NCBI GenBank assembly: GCA_015059145.1
Contig: SVAZ01000013.1
Coordinates: forward strand, 1 to 50,268
Direction of reading: 5' to 3'
DNA from: Erysipelotrichaceae bacterium
Lineage (GTDB): Bacteria; Bacillota_I; Bacilli_A; Acholeplasmatales; Anaeroplasmataceae
DNA: 50,268 nucleotides
The notes below the pieces were generated by a model. The model made no database searches and was not told the origin of the DNA. It saw nothing but the letters and a program-made list of their open reading frames with translations. The translations under genes were made by a program, and so were the position numbers. Positions 26,248 through 34,269 of the stretch are shown here, one piece after another. Every line of letters starts with the position of its first letter. Within the stretch, counting starts at the first letter, position 1.

Positions 26248-27401
26248 TGAGAAGATTTTTTACGTCAGAATCAGTAACTGAAGGACATCCTGATAAAATT
26301 GCAGATCAAATTTCTGATGCTGTTTTAGATGATATATTAGCACACGATCCTAATGCTCGTGTTGCATGCGAGACTATTTGTACTACAGGTATGGTGATGG
26401 TCTTTGGTGAAATCACTACAGATCATTACGTGGATGTTCAAAAAATTGTTAGAAATAAAGTAAGAGAAATTGGATATGTTAGAGGTAAGTTTGGCTTTGA
26501 TGCTGATAATTTAGCTGTTATGTGTGCAATTGACCCTCAGTCACCTGATATTGCTATGGGTGTTGATGAAAGTGATGAACATGAGCAAGGTGCTGGTGAC
26601 CAAGGTATTATGTTCGGTTATGCTTGTGATGAGACTGATGAATATATGCCAATGGCTATTACATTAGCTCATAAGCTTGCAAAGAGATTAACTGATGTTA
26701 GAAAAAATGGGACATTAGATTATTTAAGACCAGATGGTAAAACTCAGGTTACTGTTGAATATGATGAAAATAATAATATTAAGAGAATAGATACAGTTTT
26801 AATATCAACACAGCATTCACCTGAGGTTGAAATGGATAAGCTAGCTAAAGATATAAAGAAGCATGTTGTTGATTTTGTTATACCAAAAAAATTAGTTGAT
26901 AAGGATACAAAATTCCTATTTAATCCAACAGGAAGATTCGTAATTGGTGGTCCTCAAGGTGATAGTGGATTAACTGGTAGAAAGATTATTGTTGATACAT
27001 ATGGTGGTGCTGCTTGTCATGGTGGTGGAGCATTCTCTGGTAAAGATCCATCTAAGGTAGATAGATCTGCTTCATATATGGCTAGATATATTGCAAAAAA
27101 TATTGTCGCAGCTGGATTATGTAGGAAGTGTCAAATTCAGTTATCATATGCAATTGGTGTAGCGGAGCCTACATCAGTTTTAGTTGATACATTTGGTACA
27201 AGCTTTGTTTCAGAGGAGAAAATTTCTAATAAGGTTTTAGAGCTGTTTAAGCTTACACCAAAGGGTATTATTTCAACATTAGATTTAAAGAGACCAATTT
27301 ATCAGCAAACAGCTGCTTATGGTCATTTTGGTAGAAATGATTTAGATTTACCTTGGGAAAAGCTTGATAAGGTAACAGAACTTAAGACTCTATTAAAATA
27401 G
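26247..27401 (+). CDS. metK: S-adenosylmethionine synthetase
   Basis: The 384-residue enzyme makes SAM from methionine and ATP. Signature segments are [13 protein letters not shown] near the N-terminus, [12 protein letters not shown] in the ATP-binding middle, and [16 protein letters not shown] in the C-terminal third, all intact. Its start overlaps the TSCPD stop (TAATG), with AAAGGAGAA as ribosome binding site. No S-box stands directly in front of it, although metK is a standard S-box target; the S-box at 21250 lies five genes upstream at the operon head, which would give SAM feedback to the whole unit. Confidence 0.98.
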   Translation: MRRFFTSESVTEGHPDKIADQISDAVLDDILAHDPNARVACETICTTGMVMVFGEITTDHYVDVQKIVRNKVREIGYVRGKFGFDADNLAVMCAIDPQSPDIAMGVDESDEHEQGAGDQGIMFGYACDETDEYMPMAITLAHKLAKRLTDVRKNGTLDYLRPDGKTQVTVEYDENNNIKRIDTVLISTQHSPEVEMDKLAKDIKKHVVDFVIPKKLVDKDTKFLFNPTGRFVIGGPQGDSGLTGRKIIVDTYGGAACHGGGAFSGKDPSKVDRSASYMARYIAKNIVAAGLCRKCQIQLSYAIGVAEPTSVLVDTFGTSFVSEEKISNKVLELFKLTPKGIISTLDLKRPIYQQTAAYGHFGRNDLDLPWEKLDKVTELKTLLK

Positions 27402-27446
27402 TTGTATTGAAATAAAGTATAATAATAGTAATAAGGAGGAAATGAA

Positions 27447-28040
27447 ATGGGTTCAAGTAATGTTAGTGGAATAGGTTCTACAGGATTTGTTGTTTTAATT
27501 GTTATTGGTGGAGTTGCTTTATTGTTGTTAATTATTGGTATATGGTTTATTTCAACTCGAAATAGATTTATTCGCATGGAGCAGGATGTTGAAAATTCTG
27601 AATCAAGAATAGATGTATACCTAACAAAGAGATATGATTTATTAACAAAGATGATAGATGCTACTAAAGGCTTTATGAAGCATGAGAAGGGCACTTTAAA
27701 GGAGATAGTTGAAATGCGTAATCCTGGTGCAAATGCGTCATTAAAGGAAAAGGCGGAATTTAATGAACAAATGGATGCTGTATCTAAACAGTTAAATGTT
27801 GTTGTAGAGCAATATCCAAATTTGAATTCTGATAAGGTATTTTCTAATTTACAAGCTGCAATTAGTGATGTTGAAGAAAATCTTCAAGCAGCTAGAAGTA
27901 ATTATAATTCTAACGTTGCAGCGTTTAATAAAGCTATATTAGTATTCCCAGCTTCTATTATTGCAGGCTCTAGATTTATTAAGAAGGAGTACTTTGAAGC
28001 AGAAGAAGGCAAACGCCAAGATATTAAAATTGAATTTTAA
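27447..28040 (+). CDS. LemA family protein
   Basis: The 197-residue protein has an N-terminal membrane helix (about 15-37) followed by a long helical domain, with the family pattern RNRFIRMEQDVENSESRIDVYLTKRYDLL and a C-terminal NKAILVFPASIIAG segment. LemA proteins are membrane-anchored helical bundles of uncertain function. AAGGAGGA at 27434-27440 selects ATG 27447; the ATG at 27442 is out of frame. A terminator follows the gene. A possible TATAAT at 27418-27423 suggests its own promoter after metK, but no good -35 is seen. Confidence 0.92.
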   Translation: MGSSNVSGIGSTGFVVLIVIGGVALLLLIIGIWFISTRNRFIRMEQDVENSESRIDVYLTKRYDLLTKMIDATKGFMKHEKGTLKEIVEMRNPGANASLKEKAEFNEQMDAVSKQLNVVVEQYPNLNSDKVFSNLQAAISDVEENLQAARSNYNSNVAAFNKAILVFPASIIAGSRFIKKEYFEAEEGKRQDIKIEF

Positions 28041-28066
28041 AAAGTATATTTAAAAAAAACATAAAA

Positions 28067-28097
28067 GTCTTCTATATTTATATAGGAGGCTTTTTTT
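28067..28097 (+). terminator. Terminator that also covers the next ribosome binding site
   Basis: GTCTTCTATA (28067-28076), loop TTTA, TATAGGAGGC (28081-28090), with G-U pairs, then seven T. The right arm contains AGGAGG, the only ribosome binding site for ATG 28098. Confidence 0.7.
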
Positions 28098-28487
28098 ATG
28101 GAATGTAAAATTTGTAAGAGATTTTTTTATATTAGGAGAAATTTTGTCGATTTATTTAGTAGAAGAATAGAGTATATTTGTGATAAATGCTATAATTTGT
28201 ATCCTATTAAACTTCAGCTAGAATCTATTGAGCTAGAAGATTATAGCTGCCGTATATTATCAATTTTTGATAAGCAATATTTTATTGAATATAATTGTTA
28301 TATAAAGGAGTATAATCAAATAGCTATGAGGTATATTAATAATGATAATTATCAATTTATGTTTTTTGATACTATTGTTATTGATGATTATAATTTAGAA
28401 CTGCTGAATATGGCTAGTAAGCTATTTCAAAATAATCTTTTTATTCTATGCTTTTATTTGAAAAAGCAGTCGAACTTTTTGGTTTGA
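28098..28487 (+). CDS. Truncated ComFC-like protein with N-terminal zinc finger
   Basis: The 129-residue protein begins with a four-cysteine zinc finger (C3, C6, C28, C31) like the start of ComFC, the competence-associated protein. A segment IEYNCYIKEYNQIAMRYINNDNYQ corresponds to the region following the finger in ComFC (tyrosine-rich, before the phosphoribosyltransferase domain). The phosphoribosyltransferase domain, with its phosphoribosyl-pyrophosphate loop, is missing; ComFC is usually about 220-240 residues. Genomic place fits: in Firmicutes comFC lies just before hpf and secA, as here. It is probably a reduced or decaying comFC; the upstream comFA is absent. Its ribosome binding site sits inside a terminator hairpin, so expression may be low. 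Confidence 0.55.
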   Translation: MECKICKRFFYIRRNFVDLFSRRIEYICDKCYNLYPIKLQLESIELEDYSCRILSIFDKQYFIEYNCYIKEYNQIAMRYINNDNYQFMFFDTIVIDDYNLELLNMASKLFQNNLFILCFYLKKQSNFLV

Positions 28488-28492
28488 TTTTT

Positions 28493-28536
28493 CTTGTGTA
28501 TATATTAACTTTAAGAGTATTATTTAATTACACAAG
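28493..28536 (+). promoter_or_regulatory. Promoter and inverted repeat before the cold-shock gene
   Basis: CTTGTGTA (28493-28500) and TACACAAG (28529-28536) form an eight-base inverted repeat whose right arm touches the AAGGAGG site. The same stretch holds TTGTGT (28494-28499) and TATTAT (28518-28523) with an 18-base spacer, a possible promoter. If transcription starts there, the repeat is a DNA operator; if upstream, it is an mRNA hairpin. Confidence 0.4.
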
Positions 28537-28548
28537 GAGGAAAATTTT

Positions 28549-28749
28549 ATGTTAGTAGGAAAAGTAAAATGGTTTAACAATGAGAAAGGATATGGCTTTA
28601 TAGTCAAGGAAAATTATGATGATATTTTTGTTCATTATAGTTCTATTCTTGATGAAGGATTTAAAACATTAAACGAAGGTCAGCTAGTTGAATTTGATCT
28701 TGTATTTGGTGATAAAGGACTTCAAGCACAAAATGTTTATAAGCTTTAG
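28549..28749 (+). CDS. Cold-shock protein (CspA family)
   Basis: The 66-residue protein is a single cold-shock domain that binds single-stranded RNA and DNA and melts RNA structure. RNP1 is KGYGFIV (13-19) and RNP2 DIFVHYS (25-31), both intact; Trp8 in KWFN is the usual stacking residue. Length is standard. A strong AAGGAGGAAAA site precedes ATG 28549. It is inserted between the ComFC remnant and hpf, where most Firmicutes have nothing. Confidence 0.96.
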   Translation: MLVGKVKWFNNEKGYGFIVKENYDDIFVHYSSILDEGFKTLNEGQLVEFDLVFGDKGLQAQNVYKL

Positions 28750-28784
28750 CTGTATTTTAAAGTCTTAATAAATTTATTTCTTTA

Positions 28785-28813
28785 TTGAAACCGTATAATG
28801 TAAATGGTATAAT
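28785..28813 (+). promoter_or_regulatory. Promoter for hpf
   Basis: TTGAAA (28785-28790) and TATAAT (28808-28813), spacer 17, about 18 bases before the AAAAGGAGTGA ribosome binding site. Confidence 0.8.
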
Positions 28814-28837
28814 AAAGATAGAAAAGGAGTGATATAT

Positions 28838-29362
28838 ATGAAGGTAGAAATTGTAGGAAAAAATGGATTCAATCCATCAGATGCCAACAAGGAATATGCC
28901 ATTAAAAAACTAGGAAAGCTAGAGGGACTTTTACAAGATTACGATAATGTTTCTGCTAGAGTAGTATGTAAGGTTTATAAGGCATACCATAAGGTAGAGG
29001 TTACAATACCATCTAAAAATATCATACTTCGCGCTGAAGTAATGGAGGCTGATGTTTATGCAGCCATTGACCTTGCCGTTGATAAGCTTCTTAAGCAAGT
29101 TCGTAGATTCAATGATAAGGTTAAGGATAAGCTAGGTAGAGCAGGAATTAGAAGTGTTGAAGAGGAGATGCCTAGAAATGAAAAGGTTGTTCGTGATAAG
29201 CAAATTGATTTAGAGCCTATGAGTGAAGAAGAGGCAATAGATCAAATGGAAATGCTTGGACATGATTTCTTTATATATTTAGATAAGGCAACTAGAAAAA
29301 CAAATGTAATTTACTTAAGAGAAGATGGCGATTACGCTGTTATCGAAACTACAAATAAATAG
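28838..29362 (+). CDS. hpf: Long-form ribosome hibernation promoting factor
   Basis: The 174-residue protein is the long HPF that dimerises 70S ribosomes into 100S particles in stationary phase. The N-terminal ribosome-binding domain (1-100) includes YAIKKLGKLEGLL and the AAIDLAVDKLLKQVRRFNDK helix; the C-terminal dimerisation domain (about 118-174) includes EEAIDQMEMLGHDFFIYLD and NVIYLREDGDYAVIE. ATG 28838 is spaced well from AAAAGGAGTGA; the GTG at 28829 lies within that site. It is monocistronic, with its own promoter and a strong terminator before secA. Confidence 0.96.
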   Translation: MKVEIVGKNGFNPSDANKEYAIKKLGKLEGLLQDYDNVSARVVCKVYKAYHKVEVTIPSKNIILRAEVMEADVYAAIDLAVDKLLKQVRRFNDKVKDKLGRAGIRSVEEEMPRNEKVVRDKQIDLEPMSEEEAIDQMEMLGHDFFIYLDKATRKTNVIYLREDGDYAVIETTNK

Positions 29363-29370
29363 CTTTTGTT

Positions 29371-29401
29371 GAAATGGGGCATTTAGCCCCATTTCTTTTT
29401 C
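29371..29401 (+). terminator. Terminator of hpf
   Basis: GAAATGGGGC (29371-29380), loop ATTTA, GCCCCATTTC (29386-29395), then five T. The stem is a perfect ten pairs. Confidence 0.9.
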
Positions 29402-29410
29402 CTTTAAAGG

Positions 29411-29439
29411 TTGAAAAAAATTTTAAATTATAGTATGAT
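29411..29439 (+). promoter_or_regulatory. Promoter for secA
   Basis: TTGAAA (29411-29416) and TATGAT (29434-29439), spacer 17. The leader then contains the palindrome AAAGGATTAATCCTTT (29458-29473) and a competing hairpin TAATCCT/AGGATTA (29465-29480) that covers the weak AGGA ribosome binding site. Confidence 0.65.
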
Positions 29440-29488
29440 TTAAATTAGAGATTTTAGAAAGGATTAATCCTTTAGGATTACTTGATTT

Positions 29489-32074
29489 ATGGGCTTAAAG
29501 AAATTATTTGATTCTGGTTATAGGGAAATGAAGCGCTGTGATAAGCTTGCCACTAAGATAGAAGCATTAGATGAAGAAATGCAAAAGCTTACTGACGAAG
29601 AGCTTAAAGCGAAAACTCCTTATTTCATGGATTTAGTAAAAAATGGAAAAAAATTAGATGATATATTAGTAGAAGCATACGCTGTTGCTAGAGAGGCCGC
29701 ATATCGTGTTACTGGTATGAAGGCATACCATGTTCAATTAGTAGGTGCTGCCGCAATACACGGTGGTAATATTGCAGAAATGAAAACAGGTGAAGGTAAG
29801 ACTTTAACTGCTGTATTCCCTGCGTATTTAAATGCATTATCTGGTGATGGTGTTCATATCGTTACAGTAAATGAATATCTAGCTGGTCGTGAGGCACATG
29901 GAGAAATTGGTGATATTTATAGATTTTTAGGTTTAACAGTAGGTTTAAATTTAAGAGAATATGACCGTAAAACTAAGAGAGAGCAATACATGTGTGATAT
30001 TATGTATTCTACAAACTCAGAGCTAGGCTTCGATTATCTTAGAGATAATATGGTTAACTCTTTTGATGAGGTAACACAAATTAGAGGTTTAAATTATGCG
30101 ATTATCGATGAGGTAGACTCTATCCTAATTGATGATGCAAGAACTCCACTTATCATTTCAGGGCCAACAAAGGATGATAATGGTTTATATGAAAAGGCTG
30201 ATACTTTTGTTAAGGCTTTAAATGAAGATGACTATTCTATTGACATTGAATCACGTTCTATTGCATTAACTCCATCAGGAGTTACTAAGGCTGAAAAGTT
30301 TTTTAAGGTTGAAAATATTTATGACGTTGAGCACACTTTATTAGTTCATAGAATTAATAACGCTTTAAAGGCTGTATATATTTTCTCTGATGGTAAGGAA
30401 TATGTAGTTCAAGATGGTGCTGTATTAATTGTTGATGCATCTACTGGTCGTATTCTTAAAGGACGACAATTCTCAGAGGGTCTACATCAGGCTATTGAAG
30501 CTAAGGAAGAGGTTGAAATTAAAAAGGAAACTATTACAGTTGCTACTATAACATATCAAAATTTCTTCAGAATGTATAAGAAGCTTTCTGGTATGACAGG
30601 TACAGCAAAAACTGAGGAAGAGGAATTTAGAAACATTTATAATATGTATGTTGTAGAGGTTCCTACTAATAGACCTGTTATTCGTAACGATATGCCGGAT
30701 TTATTATTCTTGACTCCTGAACAAAAGTTTAAAGCTATGATTGAAGAAATCAAGGTTAGACATGCTAATGGTCAACCAATCCTAATTGGTACTGCAAATG
30801 TAGAAACATCTGAGCTTGTTCATAGAATGCTTGTTAAGGAAAAGCTTCCTCATGAGGTGTTAAATGCTAAGAACCATGAGCGTGAGGCTGAAATTGTAGC
30901 TAAGGCTGGTGAAATTGGTGCTATTACTCTTTCAACTAATATGGCTGGTCGTGGTACCGACATCAAGCTTGCTGAGGGTGTTAGAGAGTTAGGTGGTCTT
31001 GCAGTATTAGGTACTGAAAGATTTGAATCTCGCCGTATCGATAATCAGCTACGTGGTCGTGCTGGTCGTCAAGGAGATCCAGGTTATTCAAGATTCTTTA
31101 TTTCTACTGAGGACGATTTAATTCAACGCTTTGGTGGTGACACTTTTAAGAATAGATTAGCTTTATGTATTCGTTGGATGAGCGATGATGAAAATGCACC
31201 ATTAGAAAACAAGATGCTTACTAAGCTTGTTACAATGGCACAAACTAAGATCGAAGGTATAAATTTTGATTCGCGTAAAAATGTTTTAAAGTATGACGAT
31301 GTTATTCGTAAGCAAAGAGAAATTTTCTATGCTCAACGTACACAGGTCATTAAAGCTGAAAAGCTAGATGAGGTTTTAAAAACTTTAATGAAATCTGCAA
31401 TTGCTGATGTTGTTGATCAATTTATGGAATCTGCAAAATTTGATGATGACAAGCTTGCTCAAACATTTAACGAAAAGCTATTTAGACCTAATATGGTTGA
31501 TGTTAATGTTATTCGTGAATATGAGGATGATAGTGATATCATAGAATATCTATATAAGATTGCATGTAATGATTTAGATAATAGAATTACTCAAATGAGA
31601 GAGATTCTTGGTGGAGTAATACCTGAAGAGGTTAAGAAGGAAAATCCAAATATTATTGAAGATACAGTAATGTTCCAATTAAAGAGAATTATTCTTCCAA
31701 TCCTAGATAGAAATTGGAGAGAGCATATTGATGATATGGCTGGATTCCGTCAGGGTATTCATTTACAATCATATGCTCAAAACAATCCTCTTGAGCTATA
31801 TCAAAGAGAAGGTTTCAATAAATTTGAAAGATTAACTAAGAGAATTAATAATGAAGTGTTGATTGCTGCAATGCATACTACTATTGCTGTTCAACGTAGA
31901 ATTGTAGAGCCACCTAAAGAAGAGGATGCTTTAAAGGGTTTATCTACTAATCAAGACCAAAATACGGTTAAAAAGAATACTCCTAAGAGAGCTGAGCCAA
32001 AGGCTGGAGCAAATGATCCATGTCCTTGTGGAAGTGGTTTAAAATATAAGTTCTGCCATGGTGTAAGAAGATAA
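29489..32074 (+). CDS. secA: Preprotein translocase ATPase SecA
   Basis: The 861-residue motor drives proteins through SecYEG. Walker A is GEGKT (101-105) within MKTGEGKTL, followed by DEVDS (Walker B), the TGTA motif, the GRGTDIKL segment, GRAGRQGD, the helical scaffold and wing, and a C-terminal SEC-C zinc site (CPCGSGLKYKFCH) that binds SecB-like partners or lipid. All parts are present and length is normal. The ribosome binding site is weak (AGGA at 29474-29477) and lies in a hairpin. The gene follows hpf as in other Firmicutes, but the usual next gene, prfB, is absent; an oppositely oriented permease follows. Confidence 0.98.
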   Translation: MGLKKLFDSGYREMKRCDKLATKIEALDEEMQKLTDEELKAKTPYFMDLVKNGKKLDDILVEAYAVAREAAYRVTGMKAYHVQLVGAAAIHGGNIAEMKTGEGKTLTAVFPAYLNALSGDGVHIVTVNEYLAGREAHGEIGDIYRFLGLTVGLNLREYDRKTKREQYMCDIMYSTNSELGFDYLRDNMVNSFDEVTQIRGLNYAIIDEVDSILIDDARTPLIISGPTKDDNGLYEKADTFVKALNEDDYSIDIESRSIALTPSGVTKAEKFFKVENIYDVEHTLLVHRINNALKAVYIFSDGKEYVVQDGAVLIVDASTGRILKGRQFSEGLHQAIEAKEEVEIKKETITVATITYQNFFRMYKKLSGMTGTAKTEEEEFRNIYNMYVVEVPTNRPVIRNDMPDLLFLTPEQKFKAMIEEIKVRHANGQPILIGTANVETSELVHRMLVKEKLPHEVLNAKNHEREAEIVAKAGEIGAITLSTNMAGRGTDIKLAEGVRELGGLAVLGTERFESRRIDNQLRGRAGRQGDPGYSRFFISTEDDLIQRFGGDTFKNRLALCIRWMSDDENAPLENKMLTKLVTMAQTKIEGINFDSRKNVLKYDDVIRKQREIFYAQRTQVIKAEKLDEVLKTLMKSAIADVVDQFMESAKFDDDKLAQTFNEKLFRPNMVDVNVIREYEDDSDIIEYLYKIACNDLDNRITQMREILGGVIPEEVKKENPNIIEDTVMFQLKRIILPILDRNWREHIDDMAGFRQGIHLQSYAQNNPLELYQREGFNKFERLTKRINNEVLIAAMHTTIAVQRRIVEPPKEEDALKGLSTNQDQNTVKKNTPKRAEPKAGANDPCPCGSGLKYKFCHGVRR

Positions 32075-32081
32075 TAAAACA

Positions 32082-32119
32082 AAAAGTTCACTAGCAATAG
32101 CAAGTGAACTTTTATTTTA
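32082..32119. terminator. Bidirectional terminator between secA and the permease
   Basis: AAAAGTTCACT (32082-32092) pairs with AGTGAACTTTT (32103-32113) around a ten-base loop, with A-rich left and T-rich right flanks, so it can stop transcription from both sides. The permease ends at 32117. Confidence 0.85.
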
Positions 32120-33418
32120 TATAATTAGTAATGCTATTGCTCCAGCAATTAATAATGTAAAAGTAATTATTACTCCATTTTTCATAAATGATTTAAATGA
32201 ATAATCAATTCCATTTATTTTAAGCATTCTAATCCACATTATTCCTGCAAGTGCACCTACAGGAGTTAGCATTGCTCCAATGTTAGAACCAATTATAGTA
32301 GCATAAACGAGCTTTAAATTTTCTGTATTTGAAAGAATAGAGCCATATGCTAATGTCATTGGAATGTTGTTTAATACATTACAGCTTAATGTAGAAGTAA
32401 GTAAATAGATTAGTGGTTCAGTAATATTATTAGATATTTCAGCAAATCCTTCTTGAATAAAACTAAAAACTGAGTAATGATTTAATGCCATAATAATGGT
32501 AAACATAGACAATATAAATGGAATTAAACTATATGGTACCCTTTTAATTGTAGATTCAAGATATTTAGAATTTCTTTTTACAATTGAATATACAGAAAGT
32601 ATTAACAATAATGATACTGCAAAGCATAAGCATATAATCCACATTTCAAGATTTATGTAGCTTGAAATAGCAAGTAAAATTGTTGTAAGAGCAAGGTGGA
32701 TTCCACAAATAATGCATAAAGGCTTATTTTGGATTTTTGCTTCATTCATTTCGAACACCTCAATAGGCTTTTTTAATTGCTTTCTAAACATTATTAATAA
32801 TAATATAAAAGAAGTTATACCACATAATAATGTTGGAATTATCATTGTTAATAAATAATCAATAAATGTTATATTAAAAGCACTCGCTAAATAGATGTTA
32901 GTAGGATTACCAATTGCAAGGAGCATAGAGTATGTATTTGCAGCGACAAATTCCATTACTAAATATGGTATTGGATTTATTTTGCCGCTTTTAGAAAAAT
33001 ATAAAATAAATGGAGTAAAGGTAAGTATAACTATATCATTTGAAGTAAATATAGTTAATATAGATATTAATATATATATGACTATAAATAGCTTTGTTTG
33101 GCTTGCCTTATATTTATTAATAAATATTGTTGCTATATAGCTAAAGAATCCTGTTTCATCTAAGGCAATAGATATTATTGAAACACATATAAATAAAACT
33201 AATATTTTAAGTGGGTTTAAATTTGAGTTTGTAGTTAATATATTAAATAATTCATTTTTGTCAAATATTGGAAATGTTAAAAAAATAATAGCTACAAATA
33301 AAATAGGTAAATAAAATGTATCCATTTGAAAATTTTTAATTCTAATACTTGGAAATCTCAAAATACATATAAACATTCCGATAATTGCAAGCATTGAAAG
33401 AACAATAGTTATAATCAT
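32117..33418 (-). CDS. ArsB/NhaD-type ion permease
   Basis: The 433-residue integral membrane protein has about 11-12 helices and the patterns of the ion transporter superfamily: ALDETGFFSY, TSNDIVILTFTPFI in the first inverted half, and NVLNNIPMTLA and GSNIGAMLTPVGALAGIMW in the second. These correspond to the ArsB/SLC13-like anion or Na+/H+ antiporter families; arsenite, sodium and dicarboxylates are all possible. No arsR, arsC or other ars gene is nearby, so I do not name it arsB. ATG 33418 is preceded on its strand by AGAGGTGAT and TATAAT; the longer frame upstream is not needed. It stands alone between secA and the divergent uronate operon. Confidence 0.8.
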   Translation of the reverse strand: MIITIVLSMLAIIGMFICILRFPSIRIKNFQMDTFYLPILFVAIIFLTFPIFDKNELFNILTTNSNLNPLKILVLFICVSIISIALDETGFFSYIATIFINKYKASQTKLFIVIYILISILTIFTSNDIVILTFTPFILYFSKSGKINPIPYLVMEFVAANTYSMLLAIGNPTNIYLASAFNITFIDYLLTMIIPTLLCGITSFILLLIMFRKQLKKPIEVFEMNEAKIQNKPLCIICGIHLALTTILLAISSYINLEMWIICLCFAVSLLLILSVYSIVKRNSKYLESTIKRVPYSLIPFILSMFTIIMALNHYSVFSFIQEGFAEISNNITEPLIYLLTSTLSCNVLNNIPMTLAYGSILSNTENLKLVYATIIGSNIGAMLTPVGALAGIMWIRMLKINGIDYSFKSFMKNGVIITFTLLIAGAIALLII

Positions 33419-33506
33419 AGAAATCACCTCTATAATTATAAATCTTTTGTGAAATTTTACAATAGAAAAACCTAAAATTATATTTGTAAAAACCACTTAT
33501 GCTTCA

Positions 33507-33535
33507 TTGACAAAAAAAGTAAATCATTTTATAAT
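33507..33535 (+). promoter_or_regulatory. Consensus promoter of the uronate operon
   Basis: TTGACA (33507-33512) and TATAAT (33530-33535), exact consensus with a 17-base spacer. It lies in the divergent gap after the permease start. Confidence 0.9.
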
Positions 33536-33547
33536 ATACATTGGTAT

Positions 33548-33564
33548 ATTTCATATAATGAAAT
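33548..33564 (+). promoter_or_regulatory. Candidate operator of the uronate operon
   Basis: ATTTCAT-ATA-ATGAAAT is a perfect palindrome located about +6 to +22 from the expected start site, a typical place for a repressor. The regulator is unknown; KdgR-like GntR, LacI or IclR proteins are candidates. I did not find a second copy in the operon gaps. Confidence 0.5.
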
Positions 33565-33588
33565 TAAATTTGAAAAGAGGTAGAAAAA

Positions 33589-34242
33589 ATGAAAAAATTT
33601 GATGTTTTAAATCGTATTGCTGCTGTAGGTGTTGTTGCAGTTGTACGTGCAGAAAACGAAGAACAAGCTAGAAACGTTTCTGCAGCATGTATTGAAGGTG
33701 GTATACCTGCAATCGAAGTAACATTTACAGTTCCTGGTGCTGATAGAGTAATCGCAGCATTAAAGAAGGAATTCCCAGCTGATAAGCTAATCGTAGGTGC
33801 TGGTACTGTTTTAGATTCTGAAACTGCTCGTGCAGCTATTTTAGCTGGTGCTGAGTATATCGTTTCTCCAGGATTCGATTTAGAATCTGCAAAATTATGT
33901 AATAGATATCAAGTTCCTTATATGCCTGGATGTATGACTATTACTGAAATCGTTCGTGCTATGGAAGCAGGATGCGATATCGTTAAGTTATTCCCTGGAT
34001 CACTTCCTGGTCCATCTTATGTTAAGGCTGTTAAGGGTCCACTTCCACAAGCTAACATTATGCCTACTGGTGGTGTTGATTTAGATAACGTTGCTGAATG
34101 GATTAAGGCTGGTGTAGTAGCTGTTGGTTCAGGCTCTCACTTAACTGGTCCTGCAACTAAGGGTGATTTAGCTAAGACTACTGAGTTAGCTAAGCAATAT
34201 GTTAAGGCTGTAGCTGATGCTAGAGCTGCATTAAAGAAGTAA
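33589..34242 (+). CDS. eda: KDPG/KHG aldolase
   Basis: The 217-residue class I aldolase splits 2-keto-3-deoxy-6-phosphogluconate into pyruvate and glyceraldehyde-3-phosphate. The Schiff-base lysine is Lys133 in KLFPGS, and the acid-base glutamate is Glu43 in AIEVTF. The single TIM barrel is complete. Its codons (frequent GCT, TTC, ATC, GTT) suggest high expression. It is the first gene of the uronate operon, an arrangement that provides the last step first, and is under the consensus promoter 33507-33535. Confidence 0.96.
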   Translation: MKKFDVLNRIAAVGVVAVVRAENEEQARNVSAACIEGGIPAIEVTFTVPGADRVIAALKKEFPADKLIVGAGTVLDSETARAAILAGAEYIVSPGFDLESAKLCNRYQVPYMPGCMTITEIVRAMEAGCDIVKLFPGSLPGPSYVKAVKGPLPQANIMPTGGVDLDNVAEWIKAGVVAVGSGSHLTGPATKGDLAKTTELAKQYVKAVADARAALKK

Positions 34243-34269
34243 TAAAATAAAAAAGAAAGAAAGTTGTCT

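Noticed and set aside
27323-27694. Minus-strand frame across the metK-lemA junction
   Set aside because: It is antisense to the end of metK and the start of lemA, and shows no initiation signals or family features.
32895-33140. Plus-strand frame inside the permease gene
   Set aside because: Shadow of the membrane protein on the other strand; hydrophobicity comes from AT-rich codons.
32117-33418. Calling the permease ArsB, an arsenite pump
   Set aside because: Family features fit the wider ion transporter superfamily, and no arsR, arsC or other arsenic gene is nearby.
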